Counted from the stretch's first letter, positions 1 through 11,296 are shown. The stretch is 64,000 nucleotides of DNA from Paraphaeosphaeria minitans (GCA_015832175.1 WJXW01000011.1:1364001-1428000); one strand, 5' to 3'. Program-made: numbers and translations. Notes: generated by a model from the letters alone, not told the origin.

Positions 1-609
1 CTTGTGTACGCCAGCCCTCTTCTGGCTGATCTGCTCGTCAAACCTTCGCTCTTGCAGGAACCAAGCGCGGGGGTCCTTGCGGTATAGGTCGTGGACGTTG
101 GAGACAAAGGTAACGGCGAGTTCGTAGTCTTCGCGGGCAGGCTTGTGCTTGAGAGCAGCAAACTTGGACGAGTTCATGTGCTTCGTGATGAGGTCTTGAG
201 AGGTCGTGTCCGCCTGTTCCTGGGGGAACAGTGGCTCGTCGCCGGCAATCGAGCTGGCAGTGTCGCTCCGACGGAAGAGCGGCGGGTCTCGTACACGGTC
301 CACGTCCATTCTGTCCGTATTTTCTTTTTCAACGCAGGGCTCGTAAGGGGAGATGGGTGGAGAGGCTAGAGCGTAGGTGGCGGTGGTGTTGGAGTTGGAT
401 TTGGTGGGGAAGGTTCCCCAGGGAAGCATCGAAGGCGGCTTGGATTGCTGCGATTCCATGGAGGCGAAGGAGCCAAACGACGTGGCGGGGTTTGAGTGTG
501 CGTGCGATCCAAATGACTCGGAGCGCTTCATCTCTGGAGGCGAGAGGAGGGAAGAAACGGGGATTCCTTGCGAAGGCGTGGCGGGCCAGTGCTGTGAATT
601 GTTTGCCAT
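1..609 (-). CDS. Unrecognised fungal protein, N-terminal part, cut by the window edge
   Basis: An open minus-strand frame of 203 codons runs from an ATG at 609 to the left edge without a stop. The N-terminus (MANNSQHWPATPSQGI...) is Ser/Pro/Asn-rich and low in complexity, as in many nuclear regulators. From about residue 140 it becomes more ordered and charged (ITKHMNSSKFAALKHKPARE, then ELAVTFVSNVHDLYRKDPRA). That block, with aromatic and charged residues around DPRAWFLQER, looks like a conserved helical domain, but I cannot name the family. No intron is needed in the visible part. The C-terminus lies outside the window. That it is a real gene rests on frame length, codon usage and the abrupt change from disordered to structured sequence. 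Confidence 0.65.
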   Translation of the reverse strand, partial: MANNSQHWPATPSQGIPVSSLLSPPEMKRSESFGSHAHSNPATSFGSFASMESQQSKPPSMLPWGTFPTKSNSNTTATYALASPPISPYEPCVEKENTDRMDVDRVRDPPLFRRSDTASSIAGDEPLFPQEQADTTSQDLITKHMNSSKFAALKHKPAREDYELAVTFVSNVHDLYRKDPRAWFLQERRFDEQISQKRAGVHK

Positions 610-1736
610 GGCAGGGTCGCTGTGTGGGATGTGCGTGAATTGGATTGACTTTGAATTGAATTGCGAATTGGTTTGTAGCAATGCAGGCGGGTGGCGGCCT
701 GTGTAAATGGGACCAGGCAGCAATCGAGGTGTGGGCGTTGGGAACTCAATCGGCGGTACAGAGGGTGATTAGAAGTGCAGGCGGGCGGTGGCGACTTGGT
801 GCAGGTGCGGTGGTTTGTAAGGCAGCGGCCTAGTCAGACGTGGAAGGGTGGGGAATCAGAGGAGCAATTGGCGGACGAAAGACGCGGCCAGCGAGCAGAC
901 GGAGTTATCAGAAGTGCGAAAGGCGGTTGGAAGAAGGGGACGAGCGGGTTTATGAGCGGGTGGGGTGGAGGGCGCTCCAGGCGGCAGTCAAAGAAGGATG
1001 TCTGGGCGACAAAGACGGTAGCGCAACTGAAACCAGGACACAAAGGGACGGAGTGGCAGTGGCAGAGGGAAAGGTAGAGGCAGAGGCAGAGGCAGAGTGC
1101 AGAGGCAGTAACAAGAGACGGTGGTGTGGCAGTGGCAGTGGCAGCTCGCAGCGCGGCCATCAGCTGGTCTCTCGTCCCGGCCGCGCTGAACAATGACTGG
1201 TGAATCGAACTGGGGAGGATGATGGGAAGGCGAGTCGCGACTGCCACGGCCGGCGAAATGGCGTTAGCGGCCCCAGCGGGCGGCGCTGCTTTGGGAAGGG
1301 GGGGGGGGAGGGGGCAGGCGCGCATGGGGCATGGGGCACAGGGCACAGGGCACGGGCACACCTTCCTGAAGATATCCATTGCTCCTTCTGACCCTTTGTT
1401 GACGCAGCGCTACACCAAGGCATTGGCGACCGACTCAATTCACCGCGACGCAGCGCTGTCGCTATCGCTGTCGCTGTCAAAGAGCCATTGGACCCAGTGC
1501 GTGTGCGAGTGCCACTGCGAGTGCCACTGCGAGTGCGAATCCGCAGAGCCACGTTGCTACCTAACCGCGAGGCAGCCTACCTACGTGCTGAGGCACGCCG
1601 GCGTCATGTCTGCATCGTCCCCTCTCGTCCCCTCTGGTCCCCTCTCGTCATGTATGCATGCCCTCTCGCTCCCTCTAGACGGTGGACCCAGGACACCGCC
1701 TTGGTCATGTCATTTTCTCGCCCGGCCACCAACTGG

Positions 1737-1850
1737 TGATGACGGACGATAGCAGCTTGTGATGACGGTCGGTAGCAGCTTGTGATGGCGGACGATAGCA
1801 GCTTGTCATGACTGACGGTACCAGCTTGTCATGACGGACGATGGCGACTC
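1737..1850. repeat. Degenerate tandem repeat, about 23-bp unit
   Basis: Four to five imperfect copies of a unit close to TGATGACGGACGATAGCAGC followed by TTG. Copies differ by a few substitutions (GGTCGGTAGC, GACTGACGGTACC). Confidence 0.7.
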
Positions 1851-1947
1851 CTGACACATGGTTCGCAATGGGCCCGGATTAGCCGCCACCTCATCAGCTC
1901 CTTTCTCACCCTCGGGCTGATCTCGTCATGGTTGGTCCTCCAGCTTG

Positions 1948-1990
1948 TCATGGCCCAGTCATGGCCCAGTCATGGCCCAGTCATGGCCCC
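1948..1990. repeat. Tandem repeat, 11-bp unit (TCATGGCCCAG)
   Basis: Three perfect TCATGGCCCAG copies followed by a partial fourth. This is a short, probably young minisatellite. Confidence 0.85.
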
Positions 1991-2050
1991 AAGCCACGCG
2001 GCGGGTCGTGAAGGGGAGTCACCCAAGGCGAGTGCACGGCGAGCCTGATA

Positions 2051-2128
2051 CTGATGCCCTGGTCTGATGCCCTGGTCTGATGCCCTGGTCTGATGCCCTG
2101 GTCTGATGCCCTGGTCTGATGCCCTGGT
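2051..2128. repeat. Tandem repeat, six perfect 13-bp units (CTGATGCCCTGGT)
   Basis: Six identical 13-bp units in a row, followed by a decayed copy (CCGACGCCCCCT). The unit is not a multiple of three, so open frames across it are artefacts. Confidence 0.95.
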
Positions 2129-2204
2129 CCGACGCCCCCTCGACCCTCGCTGCAAAGCATGCCGTGCAGCGGGAGCGAAGCTGTCTGCAGCATGGCCGCT
2201 CGCA

Positions 2205-2345
2205 TTACTTCCTACTAGCATTAGCATTGCCTCCTACTAGCATTACTTTCTATTATCATTACTTCTACTAGCATTACTTTCTATTATCATTACTTCCTAC
2301 TAGCATTACTTTCTATTATCATTACTTTCTACTAGCATTGCCTCC
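2205..2345. repeat. AT-rich tandem repeat with CTACTAGCATTACTTTCTAT core
   Basis: Interleaved copies of ATTACTTTCTATTATC and ATTACTTCCTACTAGC form a repeat of about 30 bp, three to four times. It sits between GC-rich flanks, so base composition changes sharply here. Confidence 0.75.
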
Positions 2346-3104
2346 TGTCCGACGCTCGCATTGCTTCTCGCTGCCAATTGCCGTCGGGCGCTGCCAACAT
2401 CCCGCCCTTGAAGGTGCAATTGGCATGTGATGGCGGCCACAAGTCTCAGGTGGACGGCGAGACGGTTTGCACATGACCGACAGGCGCGGTCCCGTGAGTC
2501 ACGCCCTGGCTCAACAAGCTCACCTGGATGCACCACGCGGAGCCCCTCGTCACACGCCATCAGACCATCTCCCGCCGCCTGGAGGGGTCGCCTTATCGTT
2601 ATCGCGGCCCTGCCCGAGCCACCCACCATCAAAGTGTGGGGTCGTTTGATGAGGAACATGCAGGGATGCTATTTCCGTCCACCTCTAGCCGCCCGTCCCT
2701 TCGTTCGCTGCTTGCCCAACGCCGCCGCTGACCGAGCCCCGAGCCCCGAGCCTATGCGCCGTGTCGTCTTGCCGCTGCGTCACTGCTCACGCTCTCCTCC
2801 ACCAAAGGACGAAAGGAGTGGGCATGGGAACTGGAATTGCCCAAGCAATCACGCCAATTGACCCTTGCCGATGCCCATTGCGCCATCACCTGCACTTTCA
2901 ATCGGAACGCCAATCACAACGCTAATTCCAACCCTCTTCCAATTCTAATCCTTGTCCAATTCTACTCCTCTTCCAATTCCAATCCTCGTCCAATACTAAC
3001 CCTCTTCTGATTTAATCCCTTTAAAATCCAATCCTCTTCTAATTTAATCCCCTTCTAATCCCTTCTAATTCCAATTCCCTTCTAATTCTAATCCTCTTTT
3101 GATT

Positions 3105-3257
3105 CTTATCCTCTTTGAATTCTAATCCTCTTTGAATTCTAATCCTCTTTGAATTCTAATCCTCTTTGAATTCTAATCCTCTTTGAATTCTAATCCTCTT
3201 TGAATTCTAATCCTCTTTGAATTCTAATCCTCTTTGAATTCTAATCCTCTTCTAATC
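3105..3257. repeat. Tandem repeat, seven perfect 17-bp units (CTAATCCTCTTTGAATT)
   Basis: Seven identical 17-bp units fill 3122-3240. A variant copy lies before (CTTATCCTCTTTGAATT) and a broken copy after. The flanks (2880-3105, 3250-3300) are built of diverged TTCCAATTC/TCTAATCC words, so the perfect array seems to be a recent expansion inside an older pyrimidine-rich repeat. Confidence 0.92.
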
Positions 3258-4240
3258 CCCTCCCAATTCAATCCCCTTCCAACCCCTTCCATCCTCTTTA
3301 CCAAGCTGACTGTGCCGTCGGACTTCATGTGCTCCCGCAACCCCAACATGCGCTCCTTCGCCTCGCCTCGCCTTTCTCTACTGCCGACATGCCCCAGCCT
3401 TTTGTCAACCATGATCGTTCACGTGCCCGCCAATGCCGAAATGCCCGACGCCTCGACGTCCGTCTTAATTTCGCGCATCAACTTGACACCCGTACTGTAT
3501 CGTGCAGCGAGCCATTGGCCAATGAGGCACAGGCTCTGCTGCTCCCTCAACAAGTACCTACCTACTTCTCTGTCCACGGACCCGACCGAATCGTGCCCAA
3601 AGTGGGCCGCTCATAGACTAGAGAGCGATACCAACAGCATTCTCTTCAAAGCGGTGTGCTGTAAGCTAACAGTACCTAGGCTGCGGCTCCACCACGGAGC
3701 AACAACGGCTCTTGCAAGTGTCTCGAGCGCGCTAGAAGCAGACCTTGGGACGCTGTGGCTAGATCCGGCTGAAGGATCCTCGAGTGGGTAGATGAAGCTC
3801 GCTGAGATTCTCTCGCACCTACTGTGGACCGCAATTGAAGCGTGGCCCTGCGTTTCCTGACCGACCTTGTACTGCACGTCCGTGTGGTTCTGTAGATGCA
3901 TTGAAGCCTACAGCGAGCCGACGTCGTGTGCAGAGTTTGGCCACAAGTAGGATCACGGGACCATGGTTCCATGCAAAGTGAATGCCATTGTATGGCTTGA
4001 GGTGATGTGGTAGGTAGTCTAGCCTTCTGCTATCCGACATTGACCATCCGTACGGGTGCGTTCCCGTGTTCCGTGCTACGCCTGGGCTAATCGTCCATCG
4101 CCAATGAGACCCTGATCGACGCAATGGCATACTACCTGGCACCGCCTTCCCTCCTCCAAACACCAATCCATCTTTTTTTTGACAGCGGAACCGCATTCGC
4201 CACCATCAACATCGAGCGGCAACATGTGGAGGGGGAAAAC

Positions 4241-5113
4241 ATGGCATCGTCACCGCTCCAGTCCACTCGCACGTTCGTGACACAGCTCGTCGACGCGCTC
4301 AGCGCACGTGCTGCCAGCGAGCACGGCGCCGCCGGCCGGAATCCGCACACGAACGTGCTCGACGGCGCGGGCGGAGAAGTGAAGAAGCTGCTGCTGGCGT
4401 TGCACGTCGCGTTCCCCAACGAGCTGCTGCCTGCGCTGGATCTGCTCGACCGCTCCCTCATCACTCGCTTCCGCGTCCGCATCCGCTGCGACGTCGACGC
4501 ACCGGGAGGCGCTGCGCCTCGGGGACTACGTGGACAGATCGAGGGCGCAGATGCAGACGGGGCACCAGGCAACAGCAACAGCATCAGCAACAGCGACGGC
4601 ATCATCCACGCACAGACGCAGCATCCCCCACACCCATCCGACACCGAGATGCTCGATGCGCCGCCACGCTTGGCTCTACCGGACGACACCGCAGACGGAA
4701 CCCCGCGAGATGCCGCGCCGCACACGACGTCGCTGGGAGACGAGGTGTACTACGTCCGCTCCGCGCAGCAGCGCCCCTCCCGCTTCACCACCTCCTTCGA
4801 CACCCTCACGTCCTACCAAGTGCGGCTCGCCGCGTGGAACTGCTCGTGCCCTGCGTTCGCGTTCTCCGCCTTTCCTCCCGTGCATTCGGACCCCCCCGTG
4901 CCGACGTACGATCCCGACTGCGCGACGCAAGTAAAGAACGGAGCGTGGAGGTTTGGGGGTGTCGGGCTGGGCGAGGGCATGCCGCCCGTGTGCAAGCATT
5001 TGCTTGCTTGTGTGCTTGCGGAACGATGCGCTGGGCTGTTTGGAGCGTGCGTGGAGGAGAGGGCTGTTGGTGTTGAGGAAGCTGCTGGGTGGGCGGCTGG
5101 ATGGGGAGATTGA
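4241..5113 (+). CDS. SWIM zinc-finger protein, Sws1/Shu2-like recombination factor
   Basis: A single-exon gene of 290 codons from the ATG at 4241. An in-frame ATG at 4124 would add 39 residues, but MASSPLQSTRTF is the more natural start. The C-terminal half holds a SWIM zinc-binding motif: CSC at residues 201-203 in the context AAWNCSCPAF, then CKH at 251-253 followed by LLACVLAERC. The N-terminal half has a conserved leucine-rich helix (LLALHVAFPNELLPALDLLD). This arrangement is that of Sws1/Shu2, which partners Rad51 paralogues in the Shu complex to promote Rad51 filament formation in homologous recombination. The middle (about residues 95-160) is a low-complexity Asn/Ser/Asp/Pro linker. 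A generic SWIM protein is the alternative. Convergent with rpn8. Confidence 0.72.
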   Translation: MASSPLQSTRTFVTQLVDALSARAASEHGAAGRNPHTNVLDGAGGEVKKLLLALHVAFPNELLPALDLLDRSLITRFRVRIRCDVDAPGGAAPRGLRGQIEGADADGAPGNSNSISNSDGIIHAQTQHPPHPSDTEMLDAPPRLALPDDTADGTPRDAAPHTTSLGDEVYYVRSAQQRPSRFTTSFDTLTSYQVRLAAWNCSCPAFAFSAFPPVHSDPPVPTYDPDCATQVKNGAWRFGGVGLGEGMPPVCKHLLACVLAERCAGLFGACVEERAVGVEEAAGWAAGWGD

Positions 5114-5445
5114 ACCGACAGTCTTGCCCTGCCCACGACGCACGTTCGAGTGCATGATACGTGGGCAGTGGGGCAGACGGGGTGCCGAGGAGGGAGCTGC
5201 AATAACGATACCCGGCCGGACGCAGCACGGCTCAGCGATGAACAACACGCCTACAACACCTTCACAGATGCTGTAGTGACCAAAGTCATTTCACATCAAT
5301 CATGCGGATTCTCTATCATGCCATTATGCCGCGACGCGGACACATGCAACCCGTCACTGCGTGAATAGGGTCGCCAGGGTGGTGGTATACTACACTCCTA
5401 TGCGCACATGCAAGTTCCCACTGCGTCTCACCCTTCTTGCGCATC

Positions 5446-6722
5446 TCAACCCTTCTTCTTCTCGGGCTCCTTGCTCTTCTCCTTGTCGTCCTCCTTTGCA
5501 TCACCGTTCACGCCCGTTGCCTTCTTGTCCTTGTCACCCTCCTTGCCCTCGTCCTTCTTCGTCTCCTTGTCCTCTGCCTGCTGCTTGTTCTGTATCTTGT
5601 TCTCGATGAGGTCGTGGAACGCCGTTATCGCGCGGATCAGACTCGACAGGTAGATCGCCATCAACTGGTCGTTTGTCTTGATGCTCATCGCCCGGGCCAG
5701 CTCCGAGTTGTCCGCTGCGCCGGCCGCGCCGCTCGCAGGTCCTACGCCGTTCGTCGCGCCCTTGACTGGTGACGGTTTTGGTGTTGAGAGGTTGGGAAGC
5801 AGGTTGAACACGTCTTGAAGGTTGCCGAGGATAGCGTGGTTGACCGGGAGATCGCCATCGAGCACCTTCTGTAGGTATTGCCCGATGTCGCGCAGCCGGA
5901 GGTGCAGGCCTTGCAGCGATTGGAGCTGGGAGGTTATGCGTGTGGAGAGGGTTCCGACGGCGACGTCGCGGATGTCGCGGAGGAGGTGCTCAACACCGAT
6001 TTCCTCTGCTTCTTCGGCTTCGATCATCGAAGGCGTGTGGACGAAGGTCTTAGAGGTCGTTGTGCCATCCTGCGCCACAGCTATTAGCATTCCCCACTTC
6101 ACATGGGACTTGCAACATGTTCCATGTCGTGTCTATCCCACGGTGTAGTGAGACTCACATCCTTGATCTCCTCCACCGCGAAGTATGCATCCGTCGGTAC
6201 GCCCACCTCCTTCGGCTGCACGTCGATGATGACTAGCAGCGGGTTCGGTGTGTACCGCTTGAACAGCTCGTTGATTTCCAGATCTGATGCTCGTAGCTTC
6301 GGACCCGTGTGATACCACCCAATGAGCTTCTCCCGCGCGTTGACTTTCTTGAACATGTCGTTCATCGACTCGACGTAGTTGTGGTCCAGGAACCATACCG
6401 AGGGGTCCTTCTCGTCTTCCTCGAATGGCACTGGGGCGGGATCAGCAACATGAGCATACGAAGGCCGCGACATGCAGAAGAGCTTTCGGCGCGGCGGCGG
6501 CGGCGAATAAGTGAATGGCGGGGTGACAGCTCACGTACCAGCGAAACTGTTCGACACTCTCACGTTCTTTCCATCATTCTGTCCCAGAAGTACACCGACT
6601 ACTCGTTTCCGCGTTCCCTTTGCTTGTCGGCCGTAGTGATCTGCTGCGGAGAGGAGCACGAGCGGCGCAACGGAGACATTGCGGGTCACGAGCGACAGCG
6701 TCTCTGCTGTTGTGGCGGGCAT
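5446..6722 (-). CDS. rpn8: 26S proteasome regulatory subunit Rpn8 (MPN domain)
   Basis: Three exons (6722-6539, 6430-6159, 6069-5446) joined by introns of 108 and 89 nt with GTACGT and GTGAGT donors give 359 residues, exactly in frame. The N-terminus ([15 protein letters not shown] segment, [11 protein letters not shown]) and exon 2 ([27 protein letters not shown]) form an MPN domain lacking the JAMM zinc ligands, as expected for the catalytically inactive partner of Rpn11 in the proteasome lid. The exon 2-3 junction rebuilds [11 protein letters not shown], then [17 protein letters not shown], a signature of this family. The C-terminus is a long Lys/Glu/Asp tail. The start at 6722 (MPATTAET) matches the family start. 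Identification is secure. Confidence 0.96.
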
Positions 6723-7275
6723 GGCGAGAATGTGCGGTTCGGGCAGGCAGACTTGTGGAGAGGTGCCTGCGACGGAGATGGAGACGGGTTTGGCGGGGTG
6801 GTGGAGTTGCTGTGTGTTGTTGCTGAGGCTCTAGCTCTCCGATCGTGAGCTCGTATTGCCAAGACATTACGGTAATCGCCAGGCACGAACGTTGAAAGTG
6901 CGCGGATGCCTCAGGCCTCGAGCAGCATAGTACATGAAAATCTATGTACGATTCATTTTATATCGAACACTCACTTTGATGCATGCTGCCACTGCTACCA
7001 TGATGCTTGAGATATCCATAATTCGACATTGATAAGCTCTACTTGAACCTGTTCGGTCTCTATTTAGAAAGTCGAATTCATGGTAAAATATACATAGCCT
7101 GTAACACAAAGTCGAAAGTGCGTAAAACCAAAGACCAGACCAGCAGCCATACGATCCTTACAACGCCAGACTCCAGATCATGCTCGTCCGTGTCAACCTT
7201 CAACCTGTGGTATGCCCGATCCATCATCTCCAGTTGCTATTCAACGCTCAACAAATAGAACAAAAAAAGGAGAAT

Positions 7276-8566
7276 TTAAAGAGTGGCAGTCGGAAAGTAG
7301 TACTGGTCCCAAAGGAATTCGTAGTCCTCAATGACACCCCCAACGATGTCTAGGAGCGGCTTGTTCTGCAATTTACGTGTGACGGCATGTATCCAAGCCC
7401 TGGAATCCGTTAGCGGCTGCACCAGAAGCTGTGGAAAAGGTACATACTTGGTGATGTTCTCGTAAAAAGCGCCGCGCATCATCCACCAGCCTAATGACCA
7501 GCCGCGCTTCCTTAATTCCTCCTTTTCGAGCCCAGTCAGGCCTCTCAAACCGCCGGCAAGTCTCTCCTGGATGTCTTTCTTGGCAAGCTGCCTCGCGCCA
7601 TACTCTAGACTGACACCCATCAACCAAGGACGCCAGCTCTTACGGTCTCCACTGAAGTGCTGCATAGCCAGTGCATAGACGACAGGTCGCAAAATGTACA
7701 AAACTTCAGCAACCTCTCCTTTTCCGCTGACACGGTGTAATAGTGCCTTAGGTGGCTTGATGTCGTCAGCTGTGAGTACCTTGGAAAGTAGATAGCTCGA
7801 GATGTCGGATGCATCCGGCAAGGTTGGCATCGATAATCCTGTCCGTGGCATGGTCCAATTCTCCGTTGCCGACTCTTGTTCTGTCGGAGGTGTGTCCATG
7901 CCATTCATCGATGCCGAAGAGTCCTCCAGCGTAATCGGATCAACCTCCCTCTGGGGCAGAGGGGGCGACACCAATGGTCTCGAGTTCGTCAATCGCAACA
8001 GGAGGAGACGACACACAGCTTTGACGACCTCCAGGAGCACCACAACGCGCCACCGCATCTTCTCTCCCTTCCTCTTTGCGGCCATCTCCCACAGGAGCTC
8101 TGTGTATTGGATCATCTGAAGCACGAGAGCGATTCGCCTATATGTTGGTGACCGATCTGTCCAGAACTTGGTGTAGCGGCTGTGGGGTGTTGGTTGCTGT
8201 CGCTGGGCTCCGGGTATCCGAGCAACGGCTTTCGCAAGCAGGGAGTCATGGTAGAGTGAGAGGATCTGAACGCCGCTGTGAACTGCGCGCCGGTTAGCTG
8301 ATGGTATGCGACAGTGCGATGGAGTACCTACGAGATTCGGACGCGATCTCAGACTCGCGAAAGCGACCTTATGTAGTTAGCCACACGCCTTGAAAAGACA
8401 TACAATTGGAAACCCTACCAGGGATGATGTATGTGAGCGATCGCAGCGCCGATTCAATCTGCGATACGGCACTGCTATTCTTGGTGATAAAGTCGGAGTA
8501 CATCCCGAGCCATTTCGGAGGCAGCGAAAGTACCTCGCCCGTATTCTGCGTCGCCTGCTTGTACAT
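7276..8566 (-). CDS. pex16: Peroxisomal membrane biogenesis factor Pex16
   Basis: Four exons rebuild 380 residues: 8566-8419, 8367-8332 (only 36 nt), 8282-7448 and 7399-7276. Introns are 51, 49 and 48 nt. The last is in frame and easily missed: a GTATGT donor at 7447 and acceptor at 7400, with removal giving FYENITK-AWIHAVTRKLQNK. Hallmarks are SQIESALRSLTYIIPGRF, SGVQILSLYHDSLL, EVLYILRPVVYALAM, RGWSLGWWMMRGAFYENI and the C-terminal DYEFLWDQYYFPTATL. Pex16 is a peroxisomal membrane protein; in fungi such as Yarrowia it acts on peroxisome biogenesis and division. An upstream in-frame ATG at 8605 would add 13 residues. I prefer 8566 (MYKQATQ). Confidence 0.95.
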
Positions 8567-9256
8567 GCTGAAAGTACAGCCCCGCGACAATGTGCGACAA
8601 GTCACTGATTGCGCGATGGGTGGTGATGCGGAAAGGTGAGGTTTGGGCTAGTTGCGCTACCTATCGAGGGGCGTCATGCCCGCGCGTGGTTGCCGAGGTA
8701 GACTACCTAGGTACCGTACAACGAACGCGGATCTGCGACCGAATTACATTCACCATCGACCAGAGCGCTGGCTGGCTTTCTCTGCACTGGTATGTGGACT
8801 CCATCTATGCAAACCGGTCAATGTTCCAGGCAACAACCTACAGCACCCTCTTCCACCCTTTGGTTTTCCCATCTATGTCGGATGTCGCCGATGAAGGGCT
8901 GAAGTGGATACGAAAGGGTACAAGGGCGGCTCGACGTGATCACGCGCGTCGACCGTATTCTACCTGTGCCTGCTAGGGAAGGCCACTGACATGTATTATA
9001 AAGCAACACTGCACACCGCCCGTGACACTGCGAGGCATCACCTTCAAGCTCTATTAAAGATACGGCAGCATTCTGAAGTCCAGAAGACGCGCAGTAAAAA
9101 CTTCGACCGAGGGTACGCCACGAACCAGCAATATATACACATTGTCTCAGAGGCCATCGTCCAACTTCAGGTTGACCGGATTTGGTAGCAAGGCCTGCTC
9201 TTCGCGTCTCCTCCGCACAATTCCAAATTATTCTATCCCTCAGACAACATCACAAC

Positions 9257-9949
9257 ATGACCGCCTCGATTCCTCTCCCCGTTGTGCCTATACCTGAAGA
9301 GCACAAGGACCTATTTGCATCCGTCAACACCTTCGTTCACGGCTATATGTCTGGTCCTGGTCACGACAACTCACACGACTACTACCACATTCTACGCGTC
9401 CTGTCCAATGCCCACCGTATCTTAAATCAAGAACAAAAAAGGAAATCCGAAATTCCATACGACCCATTGGTCGTCTACCTCGCTGCTCTGCTACACGACG
9501 TGGGGGACCACAAATACGCCAAATCGGGCGAAGTTGTAGAAAACCAAGTCTCACGGATCCTGCTCGAGCGCGGCGCGGACGAAGAGCTCGCCACGAAGAT
9601 TCAGGTCGTTGTAAAGCACGTTGGGTACACTAACGAGGTGAAGAATCCGCAGTCAGTCGTTGATGTCCTGCAAAATTATCCCGAGTTGGCGGTTGTGCAG
9701 GATGCGGACCGTTTGGATGCCATTGGTGCTGTAGGCGTGGGAAGGTGCTTTGCGTTTGGAGGCGCGAAAGGGAAGGGGAGACCATTGGCCGGTGCAATTG
9801 AGCATTTCGATGAGAAGCTGGTCAAGTTGCCCGATATGATGAAGACAAAGACTGGGAAAGCGATGGCGGAACATAGGAAGAGAATTCTTGAGGAATTCGC
9901 GAACGAGTTCAACACGGAAGCAGAGCTTGCATTTGAGCTGCAGACTTAG
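9257..9949 (+). CDS. HD-domain metal-dependent phosphohydrolase
   Basis: A single-exon gene of 230 residues starting at the ATG at 9257 (MTASIPLPVV). The frame is open upstream but has no earlier ATG that is clearly better. It shows the HD superfamily pattern: H in SHDYYHILRV (residues 39-48), the HD doublet at 80-81 in AALLHDVGDH, a helix with VVKHVGY, and the distal Asp in QDADRLDAIGAVG. This matches the YedJ/YpgQ-like branch, soluble enzymes acting on nucleotide or phosphate-ester substrates. The natural substrate is not readable from sequence. FGGAKGKGRPLAGAIEHF near residue 175 is typical of the subfamily. Probably cytosolic: no targeting signal is visible. Confidence 0.9.
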   Translation: MTASIPLPVVPIPEEHKDLFASVNTFVHGYMSGPGHDNSHDYYHILRVLSNAHRILNQEQKRKSEIPYDPLVVYLAALLHDVGDHKYAKSGEVVENQVSRILLERGADEELATKIQVVVKHVGYTNEVKNPQSVVDVLQNYPELAVVQDADRLDAIGAVGVGRCFAFGGAKGKGRPLAGAIEHFDEKLVKLPDMMKTKTGKAMAEHRKRILEEFANEFNTEAELAFELQT

Positions 9950-11296
9950 ATGAAAATGAAGTTGGTCTGCTACACAATCTTCTTAAGAGGAGAGATGTAG
10001 CAGTTCTCACTGCTTGCAGTGTGAGTCTTGAAAGCATCATGGTGTACTTGAAGGGGCTTAGCGTACAGTTTCTGCAGCCTCACCCGCGCTGGAAAGAAGC
10101 GAAAAACGTCGCGCGCGGTTTAAGCGAACAAATTGATAATCTCACCGATTGCTGCACTTGCATCGGCCCTCACAACTTGTTCATCAGAGTTCTGGGCGCA
10201 TGATGCATGTCTTTGCGTACTTCGATCATAAATCATGTTTCGAAATGTGCATGTTCTTCCCCTGAGTTTTGACCTTCTTCTTCCCTGCGCTCATCAAGTC
10301 AGCCTGACAATCAATGAACGCCCGTACTGCACCGCCTCAATCCCCACAGCGAGACGTCACGACGTCCCCTTGCGGAGGACAAACACCGGGCGAGTCTTTA
10401 TGATCCCGTCGGGACCCACAAAGGACAGGACGGCGCGCTTTGACTGTCCAAGACATGAATTTACCTTCAGCCCAGCCCGCGTCGCTAGCTATAGTGTCCA
10501 ATACCTAGCTAGGTACAGACCCTTGAGAGCTGTCAGCTAAGAGTTGGACCACGCTGCACCGCCTACAGCACACGATATATTGAACATGTGCTGGCATGCT
10601 GACACCGTGCCGCGAGTGTATTTCTGGCAGTACATGCCACTCCCAGGAACCGGGGAACATGGACCAGCGGGGATATTGGAAGCTCCACCTTCTAGACCAA
10701 TCGTGCTGGGTCCATCAGTGCGCGATGATCAGCTTGTGGCGTGGCCAATTCCGGGGCTTCCAGAAGGTTGTCAACAGTCGACGTCCTCCGTATCTACCTG
10801 TGTCTGTAGTCTCCAGTAGACTAGGTAGGGTTTGGCGGTGAGCTTGTGCATGCGTGGTGTACGGTATTGAGTGTCTGCTGCTCTACCCTCAACAATCGGT
10901 CCTAGTTGCCACCTTGATGCACGAACGATAGAATAGATTTCTTATTTATGGGCACTTTCCGCATCCGTCCGCTGAAAGACAGAGCGGCAGCGACGCCACG
11001 GAGTAGTCCCTGCCCCTGCCCCTGCATCTCTCCTCACTATGCAACATCTCATTCGCTGCTCCCCCTTGGCCCAAGCCTGCTTTCTTCATATATAAGGTGC
11101 CTCACACGTCACTCCCCAAACATTATCGCGCTGTCTATAGACTTCTGCGCCGACCTTCGTTTTTCTCTCCTACCTCACTCGCCGTTCACATCCTCCCTCT
11201 CTACAGTTTCTAATTTTAATTACTTGCGTACGAGTCAACCCTGGACCTTTCTACCGCTTCGTTTTTTTCTCCTTGATTTTTTTCTGCGGCAACACA
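9950..11296. other. Intergenic region with the GH17 promoter
   Basis: No supported gene in 1.35 kb. Several short frames (10021-10203, 10235-10540, 10544-10841) lack domain features. CCTAGCTAGGTA and AGACTAGGTAGG words occur near 10505 and 10818. From 11000 the sequence becomes pyrimidine-rich, as expected for a fungal core promoter and leader upstream of the GH17 start. Confidence 0.5.
11089..11097 (+). promoter_or_regulatory. TATA-like element upstream of the GH17 gene
   Basis: CATATATAAGG lies about 200 bp before the ATG at 11297 and is followed by a long CT-rich leader. This layout is usual for strongly expressed fungal cell-wall genes. Confidence 0.5.

Larger units (their letters stand above)
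610..4123. other. Gene-free, repeat-rich intergenic region
   Basis: About 3.5 kb with no convincing gene. Open frames on both strands are low-complexity shadows (GGCAGA, GAGTGCCACTGC and GGGCACA short repeats at 1070-1560) without recognisable domains. The region holds several independent minisatellites, listed separately, and a CT-rich tract at about 2880-3300. It separates the left-edge gene, whose start is at 609, from the Sws1-like gene, so it should contain both 5' regions. No promoter element stands out. Confidence 0.6.

Noticed and set aside
834..1379. A 181-codon minus-strand frame rich in Pro, Ala and Cys
   Set aside because: It is built from GC-rich short repeats and has no conserved feature.
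3234..3791. A 185-codon plus-strand frame
   Set aside because: It begins inside the 17-bp minisatellite flank and shows no domain. An alternative frame over the same stretch is equally open.
6574..6867. A 97-codon minus-strand frame beginning upstream of Rpn8
   Set aside because: It overlaps Rpn8 exon 1 in another frame. At most it is an upstream frame in the leader, and the Rpn8 start at 6722 is clear.
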